From Mucilaginibacter aquariorum (GTDB taxonomy: Bacteria > Bacteroidota > Bacteroidia > Sphingobacteriales > Sphingobacteriaceae), in assembly GCF_024498135.1 (NCBI RefSeq), contig NZ_JANHOH010000011.1, positions 62,001 to 126,000 of the forward strand: DNA of 64,000 bases, written 5' to 3'. Shown piece after piece: positions 42,275 through 51,840 of this stretch (position 1 is its first letter; each line of letters opens with the position of its first letter). Position numbers and translations under genes: made by a program. Below the pieces are notes generated by a model. It worked only from the letters and a program-made list of their open reading frames with translations. It was not told the origin of the DNA and made no database searches.

Positions 42275-42826
42275 ATGGAAGATATTAATGTAAGATCAGT
42301 ACGATACCCCATTGTGGTGGACCAGAAGTTTGAAAAGATCGCCCTTAAACTGGGGCGGACAAAGCGCCAGGTTTTTATTCAGATGGTCGATTATTTTTAT
42401 AAAAGCAAGAAAGATCCAATAGACCTGAATGATGAACTCTTAAAAAATGCGCTGATGAAGAACCACCAGCAGTACATCGGTTTTATTAAGGCACAGGAAA
42501 ATATGCTGCTCATTCCTATCAAAACAGAGATGGATAGGGTTTCCCGATCACAGGGAAAGATCATCGACCGCTTTAATTCCGAAGTGCTGAAGCATAATGT
42601 GGACGTGTTAAATAACCTGCAAAGCCATGCCAAAGCGTTCGGGGAAGTAGCCCGCGTAATGGATGTGATCTTGAAGGTTATGAAAAGTAAGGAGACCCTG
42701 AAAGAACAGTTCCTGTTTATCTTGGATGGTTATATCAGATCCAGGGAGGCTTTTGGTATGATGACACCGGGCAGGGAAAAAGAGGAACTGATCGCTATTA
42801 CCAAAGAGCAGATTAGGTTATTATAA
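42275..42826 (+). CDS. BfmA/BtgA-family mobilization protein
   Basis: A 183-aa protein (ATG 42275) with an N-terminal ribbon-helix-helix-like part (VDQKFEKIALKLGRTKRQVFIQMVDYFYKSKKDP) and a helical remainder, as in the BfmA/BtgA mobilization proteins of Bacteroides elements. It should bind oriT and help the relaxase. The relaxase-like gene follows 12 bp later. Confidence 0.8.
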   Translation: MEDINVRSVRYPIVVDQKFEKIALKLGRTKRQVFIQMVDYFYKSKKDPIDLNDELLKNALMKNHQQYIGFIKAQENMLLIPIKTEMDRVSRSQGKIIDRFNSEVLKHNVDVLNNLQSHAKAFGEVARVMDVILKVMKSKETLKEQFLFILDGYIRSREAFGMMTPGREKEELIAITKEQIRLL

Positions 42827-42838
42827 CGAATCGACTTT

Positions 42839-43789
42839 ATGTTTATCAATATTACCGATAATAAAGAAGCGGCTAACAAGGGCAGCAGCAGTGGACTGGT
42901 TCATTACCTGGAAAAAGAGAACCGGATATATAATAAGGATGAACCCGAGTATTGGTTCAATGGCCAACAAGTCAGAATAGACCCATACTTGGCTATGCGC
43001 ACAATAGACAACAATATCGCCAAGTTGGGGAAGGACGATGCGAAATTCTTCCTGCTTAATATCAGCCCCAGTCAAAAAGAAATCTCCTTTTTAAAGGAAC
43101 AATACGGCGAGGATGGTGCCAAAGCCCAAATGAAAGGGTTTGCTGTCAGGGTGATGGATGCCTACGCACAGAATTTTAAACGGGAGGGTATCAACAATCA
43201 CGAAGATCTGATATGGTTTGGGAAGCTGGAAAACTACCGTTATTACACCCACAATGACCCGGAGGTTAAACAAGGCATCAAAAAGCGGGGTGACCGCAAG
43301 GAGGGTGAACAGTTGCATGTACAGGTCATTGTCAGCAGGAAAGATGTGACCAACAAAATCAAGCTTAGTCCGATGAACACATCAAGAGGCAAGAATGAAG
43401 ATCATTCTAAAAAGATGGGGCAATTTGACCGGGTGATTTTTAAGCAGTGTGGTGAAACGCTGTTTGACGAATTATTTGAGTTTGACAGGCAACTTAAAGA
43501 TACAATGGCCTATGCCAATGCTCAGAAAAACGGGAGCCTGGCCGAGCGGGTGTTGATGGAAACCCGCAATCAGGAAAAAGAAGCCGCACACTCAGGTACC
43601 GTCCTTGACGAAGATTGGTCCGACATGGAATTAGCACCCGGCATTCATCCATATTTCCCCACCATAGATCAGCCTCTTGAAGACTTTATTAGTCCTGTCT
43701 ATTTCGACATCAAGGATGATGTGGATGATGAGGCTATACATGGGAGAAATCGCCATAGGAAAAGACAGGCGAGAACTAATACCCGATAA
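42839..43789 (+). CDS. relaxase-like mobilization protein (DUF5712/MobB-type)
   Basis: A 316-aa protein that opens MFINITDNKEAANKGSSSGLVHYLEKENR and has EGEQLHVQVIVSRKD near the middle, where relaxases place their metal-binding His motif. I recognise it as the Bacteroidota DUF5712 family, often annotated as a mobilization protein. It presumably nicks oriT. The C-terminus is basic (RNRHRKRQARTNTR), consistent with DNA binding. Confidence 0.75.
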   Translation: MFINITDNKEAANKGSSSGLVHYLEKENRIYNKDEPEYWFNGQQVRIDPYLAMRTIDNNIAKLGKDDAKFFLLNISPSQKEISFLKEQYGEDGAKAQMKGFAVRVMDAYAQNFKREGINNHEDLIWFGKLENYRYYTHNDPEVKQGIKKRGDRKEGEQLHVQVIVSRKDVTNKIKLSPMNTSRGKNEDHSKKMGQFDRVIFKQCGETLFDELFEFDRQLKDTMAYANAQKNGSLAERVLMETRNQEKEAAHSGTVLDEDWSDMELAPGIHPYFPTIDQPLEDFISPVYFDIKDDVDDEAIHGRNRHRKRQARTNTR

Positions 43790-43805
43790 CTATAAAAGCT
43801 GGTGC

Positions 43806-44039
43806 TTATAGATCAGAAAAATCAAATAATTCTCTAACATCGATATTAAGCTTCTTAGCATAAGTTGCTACATGACTTATACTTGTATTAACTTGACCGA
43901 GTTCTGTTCTGGCTATTTGACTTTGTGAAATTTCTGTGATTAATGCAAGTTGTTCTTGAGATAAGCCTTTGGCCTCACGTACCTTTTTTAGCCTTCTTCC
44001 GAACTGGTCCATAAAGTCCTGATCTTTTAAATATTTCAC
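43806..44039 (-). CDS. XRE-family HTH regulator
   Basis: With the GTG start at 44039 the protein is 77 aa, VKYLKDQDFMDQFGRRLKKVREAKGLSQEQLALITEISQSQIARTELG..., a typical Bacteroidota XRE regulator; ATG 44012 is an alternative start. The HTH covers about 17-70. It converges on the relaxase-like gene and may regulate the element. Confidence 0.82.
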   Translation of the reverse strand: MKYLKDQDFMDQFGRRLKKVREAKGLSQEQLALITEISQSQIARTELGQVNTSISHVATYAKKLNIDVRELFDFSDL

Positions 44040-44200
44040 AGTAACAAATAGACACCTATGAATCAAAATAAATAATAGCAAATTTGCTATTAGAAAAAAT
44101 ACTCATTACCTTTAGATCATGTAACAAATTATAGCATTAGAATTAATTTATAAATTTGAAGCATCATTTTGTAATTATTATGGTGCTCACCAGAGCCTCA

Positions 44201-44364
44201 CGTCTACACAAGCTTAGGAACTTTAAGACACAAAGAGGAGTAAGTGAGCGTCCGGAAACCCTATATACCTGGGGGTCCGGGCCTGCTTGCGATTTGTGTC
44301 TGGTGCTATCTTCGGGTAGTATCTCCCTTGGGAGAGCCGTCCTAAGCGGTCCATTGTGTAGACG
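44201..44364. ncRNA. compact structured RNA candidate (~164 nt)
   Basis: Outer stem P1 CGTCTACACAA/TTGTGTAGACG (44201-44211 with 44354-44364) encloses P2 AGACACAAA/TTTGTGTCT (44226-44234 with 44293-44301). Inside P2 are GTGAGC/GCTTGC (44244-44249 with 44285-44290, with GU pairs) and CCGGA/TCCGG (44252-44256 with 44276-44280). After P2 come GCTATC-TTCG-GGTAGT (44305-44320, UUCG tetraloop), TCTCCC/GGGAGA (44322-44335) and GCCG/CGGT (44336-44350). Another UUCG hairpin, CTCC-TTCG-GGAG, follows at 44385-44396. This nesting is well beyond chance and no long ORF fits. The RNA class is unknown to me and the strand is not certain. Confidence 0.6.
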
Positions 44365-44583
44365 AATCAAAAAGTAGTGCCCGGCTCCTTCGGGAGTTTA
44401 GTTCTTCAATTTGGCTTGAGGTTTTGATAAAAATCAAAACGATGAAGTCACAAAACAAGCGCTTACTTAAGCTAAAAATCTCTTGCTCAAAGTTTGGCAG
44501 GTTGATTTTTCTTTTTAATTATTATCTCTCCCTAAAAAGCTTGTTAAAAAACATTATTTGTGCTCCTGAATAAATATCAGTAC

Positions 44584-44638
44584 AAACGGCAACCTAAGAT
44601 CAGCTTAATAGTTAATAGTCCATTTCAGGTTGCCGTTT
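44584..44638. terminator. inverted repeat upstream of the TlpA gene
   Basis: AAACGGCAACCT (44584-44595) pairs with AGGTTGCCGTTT (44627-44638) across a 31-nt loop, followed by T-rich sequence. It may be a terminator or a leader structure of the downstream operon. Confidence 0.45.
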
Positions 44639-44695
44639 TCCTTTTCATAGTCTTAATCTGACGAACCCTTTAACCAAACCAGCTAAAGAAACTTC

Positions 44696-46030
44696 ATGAA
44701 AAAATTAACGATATACATCGTACTGGCTATGCTTTGCTTAAAATTAACCGCAAACGCCCAGGATAAACCTACCGTCACCGCCCTCAAAATCGGCGACATC
44801 GTACCCGATATTACCAACAACAACATCATCAACTATCCTGCTAAAACGGCCAAAATCTCCGATTTTAAAGGAAAACTGCTGATACTGGATTTTTGGGATA
44901 CCTGGTGTAGCAGTTGTATTCAATTTTTGCCACGAGCAAATACTTTGAATAGGACGTTTTTGGATAGAGCATATATTCTGCCTGTTACGGGACAAAAACT
45001 TGAAAACATCCAAAAGTTTTTGCTCGGTAGCGCTTTTCTGAAAAATTACAAGATTACTTCCGTAGTAAATGATCAAGTATTAACAAAACTGTTCCCCCAT
45101 AATCAGCTGCCTCATGAGGTTTGGATCGATCCGCAAGGTAAGCTCATCGCAGTTACAACTGACGAATATGTTACTGCCCAGAATATTGAGCAGGTTTTAA
45201 AAGGTCAAAAACCGCAATGGGATTTTAAAAATGATAAGCTGGACTATAATGCACAGAGACCCTTATTCTTTTCGGATAATAATGTAAAATTAAAACCAGG
45301 GTCATTTTTATACTCTACCACCTTTACAGGCTATCTCGAAGGAGTTCCTCCTGACCAACAGGTGAAAACAGACACGTTGAATCAAACAAAGCGCTTTTCA
45401 TTTGTCAATCAGCCGATACTTAATCTCTATGCACTAATCTTAAACAACGGCCTGCCTTTTATGGCAACCCGGAGAATACTTCCAACAGATCATTCCAACA
45501 TTTACGTGTATGCCGTCCAATCGGGCTATTATGACGAATGGCTTAAAACGCATACTTATACCTATGAAGCTATTGTGCCTGTCGGTTTTTCAGAGCGTGA
45601 GGTATTAAAACAACTGCAATTTCAAATCGAATACCTGCTGAAAATAAAAGGATCGGTGCAGGAACGGGAAACGGATTGCTGGATACTAAAACGGAAAGAC
45701 AGTCCGGCCACGCTGCAAACCGCTTATGCAAAAAAGGATATTCAATTGAACCCAAATCATCCTTTGTTTACACACCACATTCAGGCAGCCGATCTGGAAT
45801 GGCTGCTTAATCAAAAAGAAAATGCTCTCCCAGTAATAAACGAATCAGTAACAACAGCGCCTTTCGATCTTGATTTCAAAACCCTTCCGGTAACCATGGA
45901 AGAATGGAACGTCGTGTTAAAGCCACTTGGCTTTGAGTTTATAAAGCAAACGAGAAAGCTGGACATGTTTGTTTTGACCGAGCAAAGGCATTTGATTTCA
46001 AGCCCTGCTTTAGAATCAATCACCAGATAA
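44696..46030 (+). CDS. TlpA-like thioredoxin-fold protein with C-terminal domain
   Basis: The 444-aa product has a signal peptide (ANAQ), a TlpA/ResA-like thioredoxin domain with the redox motif WCSSC (C71 and C74), and a C-terminal domain of about 230 residues that resembles DUF3738-like tails found in SusCD-linked proteins. It should act as a periplasmic thiol-disulfide oxidoreductase. It is the first gene of an operon with SusC/SusD (35-bp gap). Confidence 0.83.
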   Translation: MKKLTIYIVLAMLCLKLTANAQDKPTVTALKIGDIVPDITNNNIINYPAKTAKISDFKGKLLILDFWDTWCSSCIQFLPRANTLNRTFLDRAYILPVTGQKLENIQKFLLGSAFLKNYKITSVVNDQVLTKLFPHNQLPHEVWIDPQGKLIAVTTDEYVTAQNIEQVLKGQKPQWDFKNDKLDYNAQRPLFFSDNNVKLKPGSFLYSTTFTGYLEGVPPDQQVKTDTLNQTKRFSFVNQPILNLYALILNNGLPFMATRRILPTDHSNIYVYAVQSGYYDEWLKTHTYTYEAIVPVGFSEREVLKQLQFQIEYLLKIKGSVQERETDCWILKRKDSPATLQTAYAKKDIQLNPNHPLFTHHIQAADLEWLLNQKENALPVINESVTTAPFDLDFKTLPVTMEEWNVVLKPLGFEFIKQTRKLDMFVLTEQRHLISSPALESITR

Positions 46031-46065
46031 TTAACAGATCATTTTAACCTTAAAGAACCGTTTAG

Positions 46066-49000
46066 ATGAAAAGAACGATATACTTATTATTTATACTGCT
46101 GCTCATCCCTGCATTTCTCAGGGCCCAGCATACAATTAATGGCCGGGTGCTGGACGTAAGGGATGGCAGTCCATTATCTGGGGCGACCGTTAAATTGAAA
46201 GGACAAAGCCTTTCTGCCATTACAGATAAAAACGGGGGCTTTCTTTTCCAGGCAGCCCGCCTGCCCGATACCCTGCAAATTACCTATATAGGTTATATCA
46301 GTTCGGAAGTGCCGTTGAAGCTACCGCTTAAAACTCCCTTGACTTTCACCTTAACACCCGATACCCGAACACTCCAGGAAGTGGTCGTTTCTACCGGTTA
46401 TCAGCATTTACCCAGGGAACGCGCCACCGGTTCATTTGAGCAGATCAGTAATAAGTTAATTGACCGTGAGGTGAGCGCCAATGTGCTCACCCGCCTGGAC
46501 GGAATAGCAAGCAGCATTTTGTTTGACAAGCGTGGCACCGGCACAACGAATTTCAGTGTTCGCGGATTAAGTACACTCACCAGCACCATCAGCAAACCGC
46601 TGATTATCTTGGATAATTTCCCTTATGATGGTGATGTTAACAATATCAACCCAAACGATGTAGAAAGCATCACGATATTAAAAGATGCAGCGGCAAGCTC
46701 TATATGGGGTACAAAGGCCGGAAACGGGGTAATCGTGATTACTACTAAAAAAGGCAAATACAATCAGCCTTTGGCAATAATGCTGAATACCAACTTTACC
46801 GTGGCAGCCAGACCTGATCTGTTTTATCTGCCCATGATCAGTTCTTCGGATTTTATTGACGTGGAAGAATATTTGTTTGCCAACGGAAACTATACTTCCG
46901 CTTTGAGCAATAGAAGGCGGCCCGTGATTTCGCCTGTTGTTGAAATTTTAAATCAGCAAAAATTGGGAGCAATCTCCGCCGCTACTGCCACTGCGCAGAT
47001 TGATGCCTTACGGAAAATTGATGTACGTAATGATTTTGAAAAATATGTTTATCGGCAGGCTTTTAGTCAACAACATAATCTACAGATTTCAGGCGGAACC
47101 AACAATATGAGTAACAACCTTTCTGTAGGGTATGATCGCAATCTGCAAAGTCTGGTAGATAATCAGTACGCCCGCTTTACATTCAGAAATAGTAATACAT
47201 ACCGACCGGTAAAAAACCTGCAATTACAGACCAGTATCCAATACACTCAAAGCATTACCATCACCAACAGCCAGGGCGGATATGGCAGTATCTATCCGGG
47301 CGGTGGTAAAACCGGGCTTTATCCCTATGCACAATTAGCCGATGCCAGCGGCAATCCATTGCCCATAGCCAAAGATTACCGGTATAACTATATTGATACC
47401 GTCGGTCACGGCACTTTACTGGACTGGAAATATCGCCCTTTACAGGAGATCCAGCTTGCGGATAATACCAATAAGTTACATGACCTCTTATTGAATGCCG
47501 GTTTATCCTATCAGTTTACACCCGCTTTAAGCGCCGAAGTACGTTATCAATATGAAAATGCAGATGGTAACGTAAGAAATTATTACAGCCCTGATACTTA
47601 TTTTACCCGTAACCTCATCAACCGTTATACGCAGGTGGCCGGCAATACCATTACCCAAATTATCCCTGACGGCGGGATACTTGACCTTACACAAAACAAT
47701 ATAAAATCCAATGATATACGCGGTCAGCTGAACTTTAATAAAGACTGGCACCAAAAACACCGGGTTAATGCCATTGCCGGAGCAGAGATCACCCAAAGCA
47801 GTACCGACATCAGCAAAGAAAGAACCTATGGCTACAATAGTGAATCGTTGACCTCTTCTGCTGTGGATTTGGTTAATCTCTACCCGCAGTATGGCAATTT
47901 AGGGGTCAATGCCGCGGTTCCTTATGTCAATTCCTTTAGCGGTCTGCTAAACCGGACTGTTTCTGTTTACGGCAACGGTTCTTATACCTATAATAACCGC
48001 TATACCCTTAGCTTGAGCGCACGCCGGGATGCATCTAATCTTTTTGGGGTAGAAACGAATCGTAAATGGGTTCCTCTTTGGTCAACTGGTGCATCCTGGT
48101 TATTATCAGATGAAGGCTTTTATCATATAGAAGCATTGCCCTATCTAAAATTGAGGGCCACCTATGGCTTTAGCGGTAATGTCAATAATACCATACCGGC
48201 ATTAACAACGATACAGTATAACACGCCAAACTCCGCTAACAGTATTACCGGACTACCCTTTGCCAATATTACCAATTTCCCTAATCCCAACCTGCGATGG
48301 GAGAAGATAGGCATGTTTAATTTAGGACTTGACTTTGGCAGCCAGGGTAACCGCATTTCAGGAAGCCTGGAATATTATTATAAGAATGCAACAGATTTGA
48401 TCGGTCTTGTTCCCGCCGATCTGACGATTGGCGCGGGTGACTACCTCAATGAAAACAGCGCAGATCTAAAGACACATGGATTGGATTTTACACTGAATAC
48501 GATCAATTTGCGGGGCAGGTTTAACTGGAACTCGGCTCTTTTGTTTTCTATGAATAAAAACAAGGTCGCCCAATATCTCTACACCCCGTCAAGCCCCACC
48601 GCTTATATCGGTAACGGCTCCTTAATTTCACCCATTATCGGACAAGCGGCTTACGAAATTGTAAGCTATAAATGGGCGGGGCTTGACCCGGCTACCGGGA
48701 ATCCACAAGCTTACCTGAACGGAAAAGTAAGCCAGGATTATAATGCTATTACCAGTTCGGCGGGTTTCAATGACTTGGTATTTCATGGCTCTGCCTTACC
48801 GCAGTACTTCGGTTCGCTGCGCAATGATTTTGAATACAAAGGTTTCGCGCTTTCTGTTAACCTGACTTATCGTTTTGATTATTATTTCCGCAGGAACGCG
48901 CTCAGTTATTACAGCCTTTTTAATAGCTGGATAGGCTATAGTGAATACGAAAACCGCTGGCAGAAACCCGGTGATGAAAAAATCACCAATGTACCCTCCA

Positions 49001-49278
49001 TGATCTATCCGGCCAACAGCAGCCGTGACGCGGTTTATGATTATTCCAGCGTTACAGTGGAGAAAGGGGACAATATCCGTTTGCAGGATATCCGGTTAAG
49101 TTATCAGTTCAACAGGTCGAACTATCCACGACTGCCGGTAAAGGGTATTTTGTTTTATACCTATGCCAATAACATTGCCATCCTTTGGCGGGCAAATAAA
49201 CTGGGCCTCGACCCTGATTACGGACAGTCGCTTCCTGCGGTGAGAACAATAGCCTTTGGATGCAAAATAGATTTATGA
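46066..49278 (+). CDS. SusC/RagA-family TonB-dependent outer-membrane transporter
   Basis: A 1070-aa protein with a signal peptide, CarboxypepD_reg-like domain (about 21-105, INGRVLDVRDGSPLSGATVKLKG), plug domain (about 110-220, VRGLSTL... GTKAGNGVIVITTKKG) and a C-terminal beta barrel. Together with SusD it imports a nutrient, driven by TonB. No sugar-processing enzyme is nearby; the TlpA neighbour suggests a peptide or redox-related ligand, but that is speculative. Confidence 0.93.
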   Translation: MKRTIYLLFILLLIPAFLRAQHTINGRVLDVRDGSPLSGATVKLKGQSLSAITDKNGGFLFQAARLPDTLQITYIGYISSEVPLKLPLKTPLTFTLTPDTRTLQEVVVSTGYQHLPRERATGSFEQISNKLIDREVSANVLTRLDGIASSILFDKRGTGTTNFSVRGLSTLTSTISKPLIILDNFPYDGDVNNINPNDVESITILKDAAASSIWGTKAGNGVIVITTKKGKYNQPLAIMLNTNFTVAARPDLFYLPMISSSDFIDVEEYLFANGNYTSALSNRRRPVISPVVEILNQQKLGAISAATATAQIDALRKIDVRNDFEKYVYRQAFSQQHNLQISGGTNNMSNNLSVGYDRNLQSLVDNQYARFTFRNSNTYRPVKNLQLQTSIQYTQSITITNSQGGYGSIYPGGGKTGLYPYAQLADASGNPLPIAKDYRYNYIDTVGHGTLLDWKYRPLQEIQLADNTNKLHDLLLNAGLSYQFTPALSAEVRYQYENADGNVRNYYSPDTYFTRNLINRYTQVAGNTITQIIPDGGILDLTQNNIKSNDIRGQLNFNKDWHQKHRVNAIAGAEITQSSTDISKERTYGYNSESLTSSAVDLVNLYPQYGNLGVNAAVPYVNSFSGLLNRTVSVYGNGSYTYNNRYTLSLSARRDASNLFGVETNRKWVPLWSTGASWLLSDEGFYHIEALPYLKLRATYGFSGNVNNTIPALTTIQYNTPNSANSITGLPFANITNFPNPNLRWEKIGMFNLGLDFGSQGNRISGSLEYYYKNATDLIGLVPADLTIGAGDYLNENSADLKTHGLDFTLNTINLRGRFNWNSALLFSMNKNKVAQYLYTPSSPTAYIGNGSLISPIIGQAAYEIVSYKWAGLDPATGNPQAYLNGKVSQDYNAITSSAGFNDLVFHGSALPQYFGSLRNDFEYKGFALSVNLTYRFDYYFRRNALSYYSLFNSWIGYSEYENRWQKPGDEKITNVPSMIYPANSSRDAVYDYSSVTVEKGDNIRLQDIRLSYQFNRSNYPRLPVKGILFYTYANNIAILWRANKLGLDPDYGQSLPAVRTIAFGCKIDL

Positions 49279-49303
49279 TACTACTGCTAAAATTAGAATT
49301 AAT

Positions 49304-50683
49304 ATGAAAAAGCAAAACTCCCTTTATATACGACTAATGCACCAATGCAGTTACACGAAATGGTTGCTATTACTTTTAACCTGCCTGGTACTCGCTTCCT
49401 GTAAAAAATACCTGGATGCCAAGCCCGACAAAACTTTGGCTGTACCATCAACGTTGCAGGATTTCCAGGCTATTCTGGATAACAATTTCTTAAACCTGGA
49501 TTACCCCTTTGCGGGAGATATTGGTAGCGATGATTATTTTTTAAAAGCAAGTGATCTGTCAAATTTTTCAACCAATGATCAGCTTACTTACGTTTGGGGT
49601 GCGAATACCGCCAATGATCTGGACTGGAATTATGCGTACAATATGGTTGAGCGCTGCAATGTGGTTTTGGATGGTTTGGAAAAGAACAATGTTCAGGGCG
49701 GGGCATCCATTAAGGGAAGTGCCTTATTCTTCCGGGGATATACCTTTTTCCAGGTGGCCAATGTTTTTTCATTACCTTATGACGCCGGGAACAGTAATAG
49801 CTTACCGGGAATACCATTACGTTTAAGTGCTGATATTACCGTTAAGACAACCCGGAGTTCCATGCAGGAAACCTATCAGCAGATCATCAGTGATCTGAGA
49901 TCATCCCTGCCTTTATTACAGGTATCACCAAAGGTAAAAACAAGGCCATCCAAGCCAGCTGCTTACGGGGCATTGGCGCGCACCTATCTTGCGATGGGTG
50001 ATTATACGAATGCCAATAAATATGCTGATTCCTGTTTGCAGTTGTACAACAAATTAATGGATTACAATACACTGGACAGTACAATCGCCAATCCGATCAG
50101 CCAGTTCAATGATGAAGTGATCTTTCATGCAACAACATCGGGCAGGGATGGTGTTTTAAACCCCTATTATGCACGGGTAGATACCAATCTCTATGCAACC
50201 TATACGAATAATGATCTTCGTAAGCATATTTTTTATACCTACGCGGATGATGGTTATTATGAGTTTAAAGGAGATTATACCGGGCAGAGTTATGGTTCAT
50301 TATTTGGTGGCATCGCTGTAGACGAAATGCTGCTGGTCAGGGCTGAAACCTATGCAAGACTGGGCAACAACTCCAATGCCATTGCCGATTTGAATCTGTT
50401 ATTGGTCAAACGATACTCCAAATCGAGCTTTATACCTTACCCGGAGAATTATGCAAACCCATTGCCATTAATTTTGCAGGAACGCAGAAAGGAACTGGCT
50501 TTCAGAAGTGAGATCAGATGGAGTGATTTGAGAAGGCTCAATAAAGAACCTCAATATGCGAAGACGTTAACAAGGGTAATTAATGGCCAGATCTATACTT
50601 TACCGCCCAACGACAAGCGATATGCCTGGCTGATACCGGTAAGTGTGATACAAGAGAGCGGGATAAGTCAGAATACCAGATAA
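49304..50683 (+). CDS. SusD/RagB-family nutrient-binding lipoprotein
   Basis: A 459-aa lipoprotein (lipobox LASC) with the SusD/RagB layout: N-terminal KKYLDAKPDKTLAVPSTLQDFQAILDNN, TPR-like helical core and terminal RRKELAFRSEIRWSDLRRLN motif. It caps the SusC barrel on the cell surface and captures the substrate. It lies 25 bp after susC and is followed by a terminator. Confidence 0.92.
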   Translation: MKKQNSLYIRLMHQCSYTKWLLLLLTCLVLASCKKYLDAKPDKTLAVPSTLQDFQAILDNNFLNLDYPFAGDIGSDDYFLKASDLSNFSTNDQLTYVWGANTANDLDWNYAYNMVERCNVVLDGLEKNNVQGGASIKGSALFFRGYTFFQVANVFSLPYDAGNSNSLPGIPLRLSADITVKTTRSSMQETYQQIISDLRSSLPLLQVSPKVKTRPSKPAAYGALARTYLAMGDYTNANKYADSCLQLYNKLMDYNTLDSTIANPISQFNDEVIFHATTSGRDGVLNPYYARVDTNLYATYTNNDLRKHIFYTYADDGYYEFKGDYTGQSYGSLFGGIAVDEMLLVRAETYARLGNNSNAIADLNLLLVKRYSKSSFIPYPENYANPLPLILQERRKELAFRSEIRWSDLRRLNKEPQYAKTLTRVINGQIYTLPPNDKRYAWLIPVSVIQESGISQNTR

Positions 50684-50712
50684 AGAAGGGGGAGAATTTC
50701 TCCCCTTTCTTT
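50682..50712. terminator. bidirectional rho-independent terminator
   Basis: GGGGAGAA (50689-50696) pairs with TTCTCCCC (50698-50705), extended by AAAGAA and TTTCTTT flanks. It lies at the SusD stop and before the convergent DUF6520 gene, and would end both transcripts. Confidence 0.8.
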
Positions 50713-50723
50713 ATTAACTCAAA

Positions 50724-51056
50724 TTAGTTTTTAAGAAACACATCTCCGGCCGATGTGTTTTTAGCAGTGATACGTCCGCTCAGGCCTGTGTCAATTTGTG
50801 GCTCACCGGGATTGTTAGGATCTTCGGCTGCCTGTATTGCACAGATATTGGCGTTCCCACTACAAGATGGACTGCCTGACAGTTCAACATAATTGCTTGG
50901 GGAGGTTACACTTCCGCTGCCATCATACTGCCAGTACGGATTGGCCAGCGTCTTTTTTTCGGGGACTTTCATAGCGACTGCCGCACCAACTCCTAAAATA
51001 ATTGTAAGCATGGCTACTATAGCCACAACTTTGTTTTTGAACAGTTTAATGTTCAT
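50724..51056 (-). CDS. DUF6520 secreted protein
   Basis: The start ATG 51056 gives 110 aa. One N-terminal signal/TM helix (VVAIVAMLTIILGVGAAVAM) is followed by a short domain with two Cys (SCSGNANICAI) typical of DUF6520 proteins. These are common next to TlpA/SusCD-type loci in Sphingobacteria. The function is unknown. Confidence 0.75.
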   Translation of the reverse strand: MNIKLFKNKVVAIVAMLTIILGVGAAVAMKVPEKKTLANPYWQYDGSGSVTSPSNYVELSGSPSCSGNANICAIQAAEDPNNPGEPQIDTGLSGRITAKNTSAGDVFLKN

Positions 51057-51156
51057 AATGGGTGAACTTTTTATAATAGCAAAAAAGGGCTCCAAAAACT
51101 TTATATTCGTATAGTTATGTGACGTTTTGCCTTTAGGCAGGCCTCACCGGAAACTT

Positions 51157-51444
51157 TTACACCCTGGGTGCTGCTGTTTCCATTTGCCCGAATAGCCCGG
51201 CACGGCTATTCGGGTTTTTCGTGAATAATGCATCTTTACGGTCGTGAACACTGGTGTGGGTAATTCTCTTTCGGACGTAAGCATGATTAAAAAGAGGCCG
51301 GATGTTGATGGTATAAAACCACAGACATGCTGCCATGTACCTCTGGATAAAACGGATGCAAAGCGCTGCCATAGCGGCCAGCATGACCTTTGAGTTATAA
51401 TCCTCTGCCATGTCCCTGATTGTTGCTGCATCAAACGTTTTCAT
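51157..51444 (-). CDS. uncertain ORF, 95 aa
   Basis: MKTFDAATIRDMAEDYNSKVMLAAMAALCIRFIQ... starts with a plausible amphipathic helix; the C-terminal half looks random. No family recognised. It could be a remnant of a gene usually found beside DUF6520. Confidence 0.25.
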   Translation of the reverse strand: MKTFDAATIRDMAEDYNSKVMLAAMAALCIRFIQRYMAACLWFYTINIRPLFNHAYVRKRITHTSVHDRKDALFTKNPNSRAGLFGQMETAAPRV

Positions 51445-51840
51445 CCTCTACATTTTTTCTTGTTAATCAACTTAACACCAGCGGCGCAGCCTTGGCGTCA
51501 CCTATCCTGGGTTTGTGCACTTTATCGCTGTACCCGCGTTCCATGCATCAGCATCCGGTGCCATCTTAACAGTACCGGCCGGATATCCCACTGATAGTTT
51601 TTACTTTAGGGGCTGCTATCATGTTGCTGATGCTCTGCCGCCAGGAAATGGCGGCTCGGCTCCCGGTACTCCCCTGCATATTTTTGCAACTGTATTGATC
51701 GTTGCATTTAGTAAATCTCGGTATCTGCTTTCCCCAAAAGCATAAAAAAACAGAGATAATGAGGATGGAAAAACACTAAAGGAGGTAAGTTTTTTTATGC
51801 CTGTCTTTGAGAAAAAGAAGTGAATGGGGTAAAACAAGCC
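51445..51840. other. intergenic region without recognised genes
   Basis: About 400 bp between the uncertain ORF and the AraC regulator. Short open frames in both strands lack convincing composition. It may hold decayed remains of DUF6520-associated genes. Confidence 0.4.

Larger units (their letters stand above)
18097..44081. mobile_element. inferred integrative mobilizable element
   Basis: An intact integrase at the left, an excisionase-like HTH, BfmA/BtgA-like and relaxase-like genes with a hairpin-rich candidate oriT at the right, and defence-type cargo between them fit an integrative mobilizable element. Boundaries are approximate because no convincing attL/attR direct repeat was found by eye. 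The ORF6N remnant and the MobC-like fragment indicate several rounds of insertion. Confidence 0.4.

Noticed and set aside
44156..44377. 73-aa and 68-aa ORFs at 44.2 kb on both strands
   Set aside because: They lie over the structured RNA, and their open frames follow from the self-complementary sequence.
44201..44396. Group II intron or retron RNA
   Set aside because: No domain V signature and no reverse transcriptase gene in the vicinity.
51515..51745. 76-aa ORF between DUF6520 and AraC genes
   Set aside because: Low-complexity composition and no conservation signal by eye.
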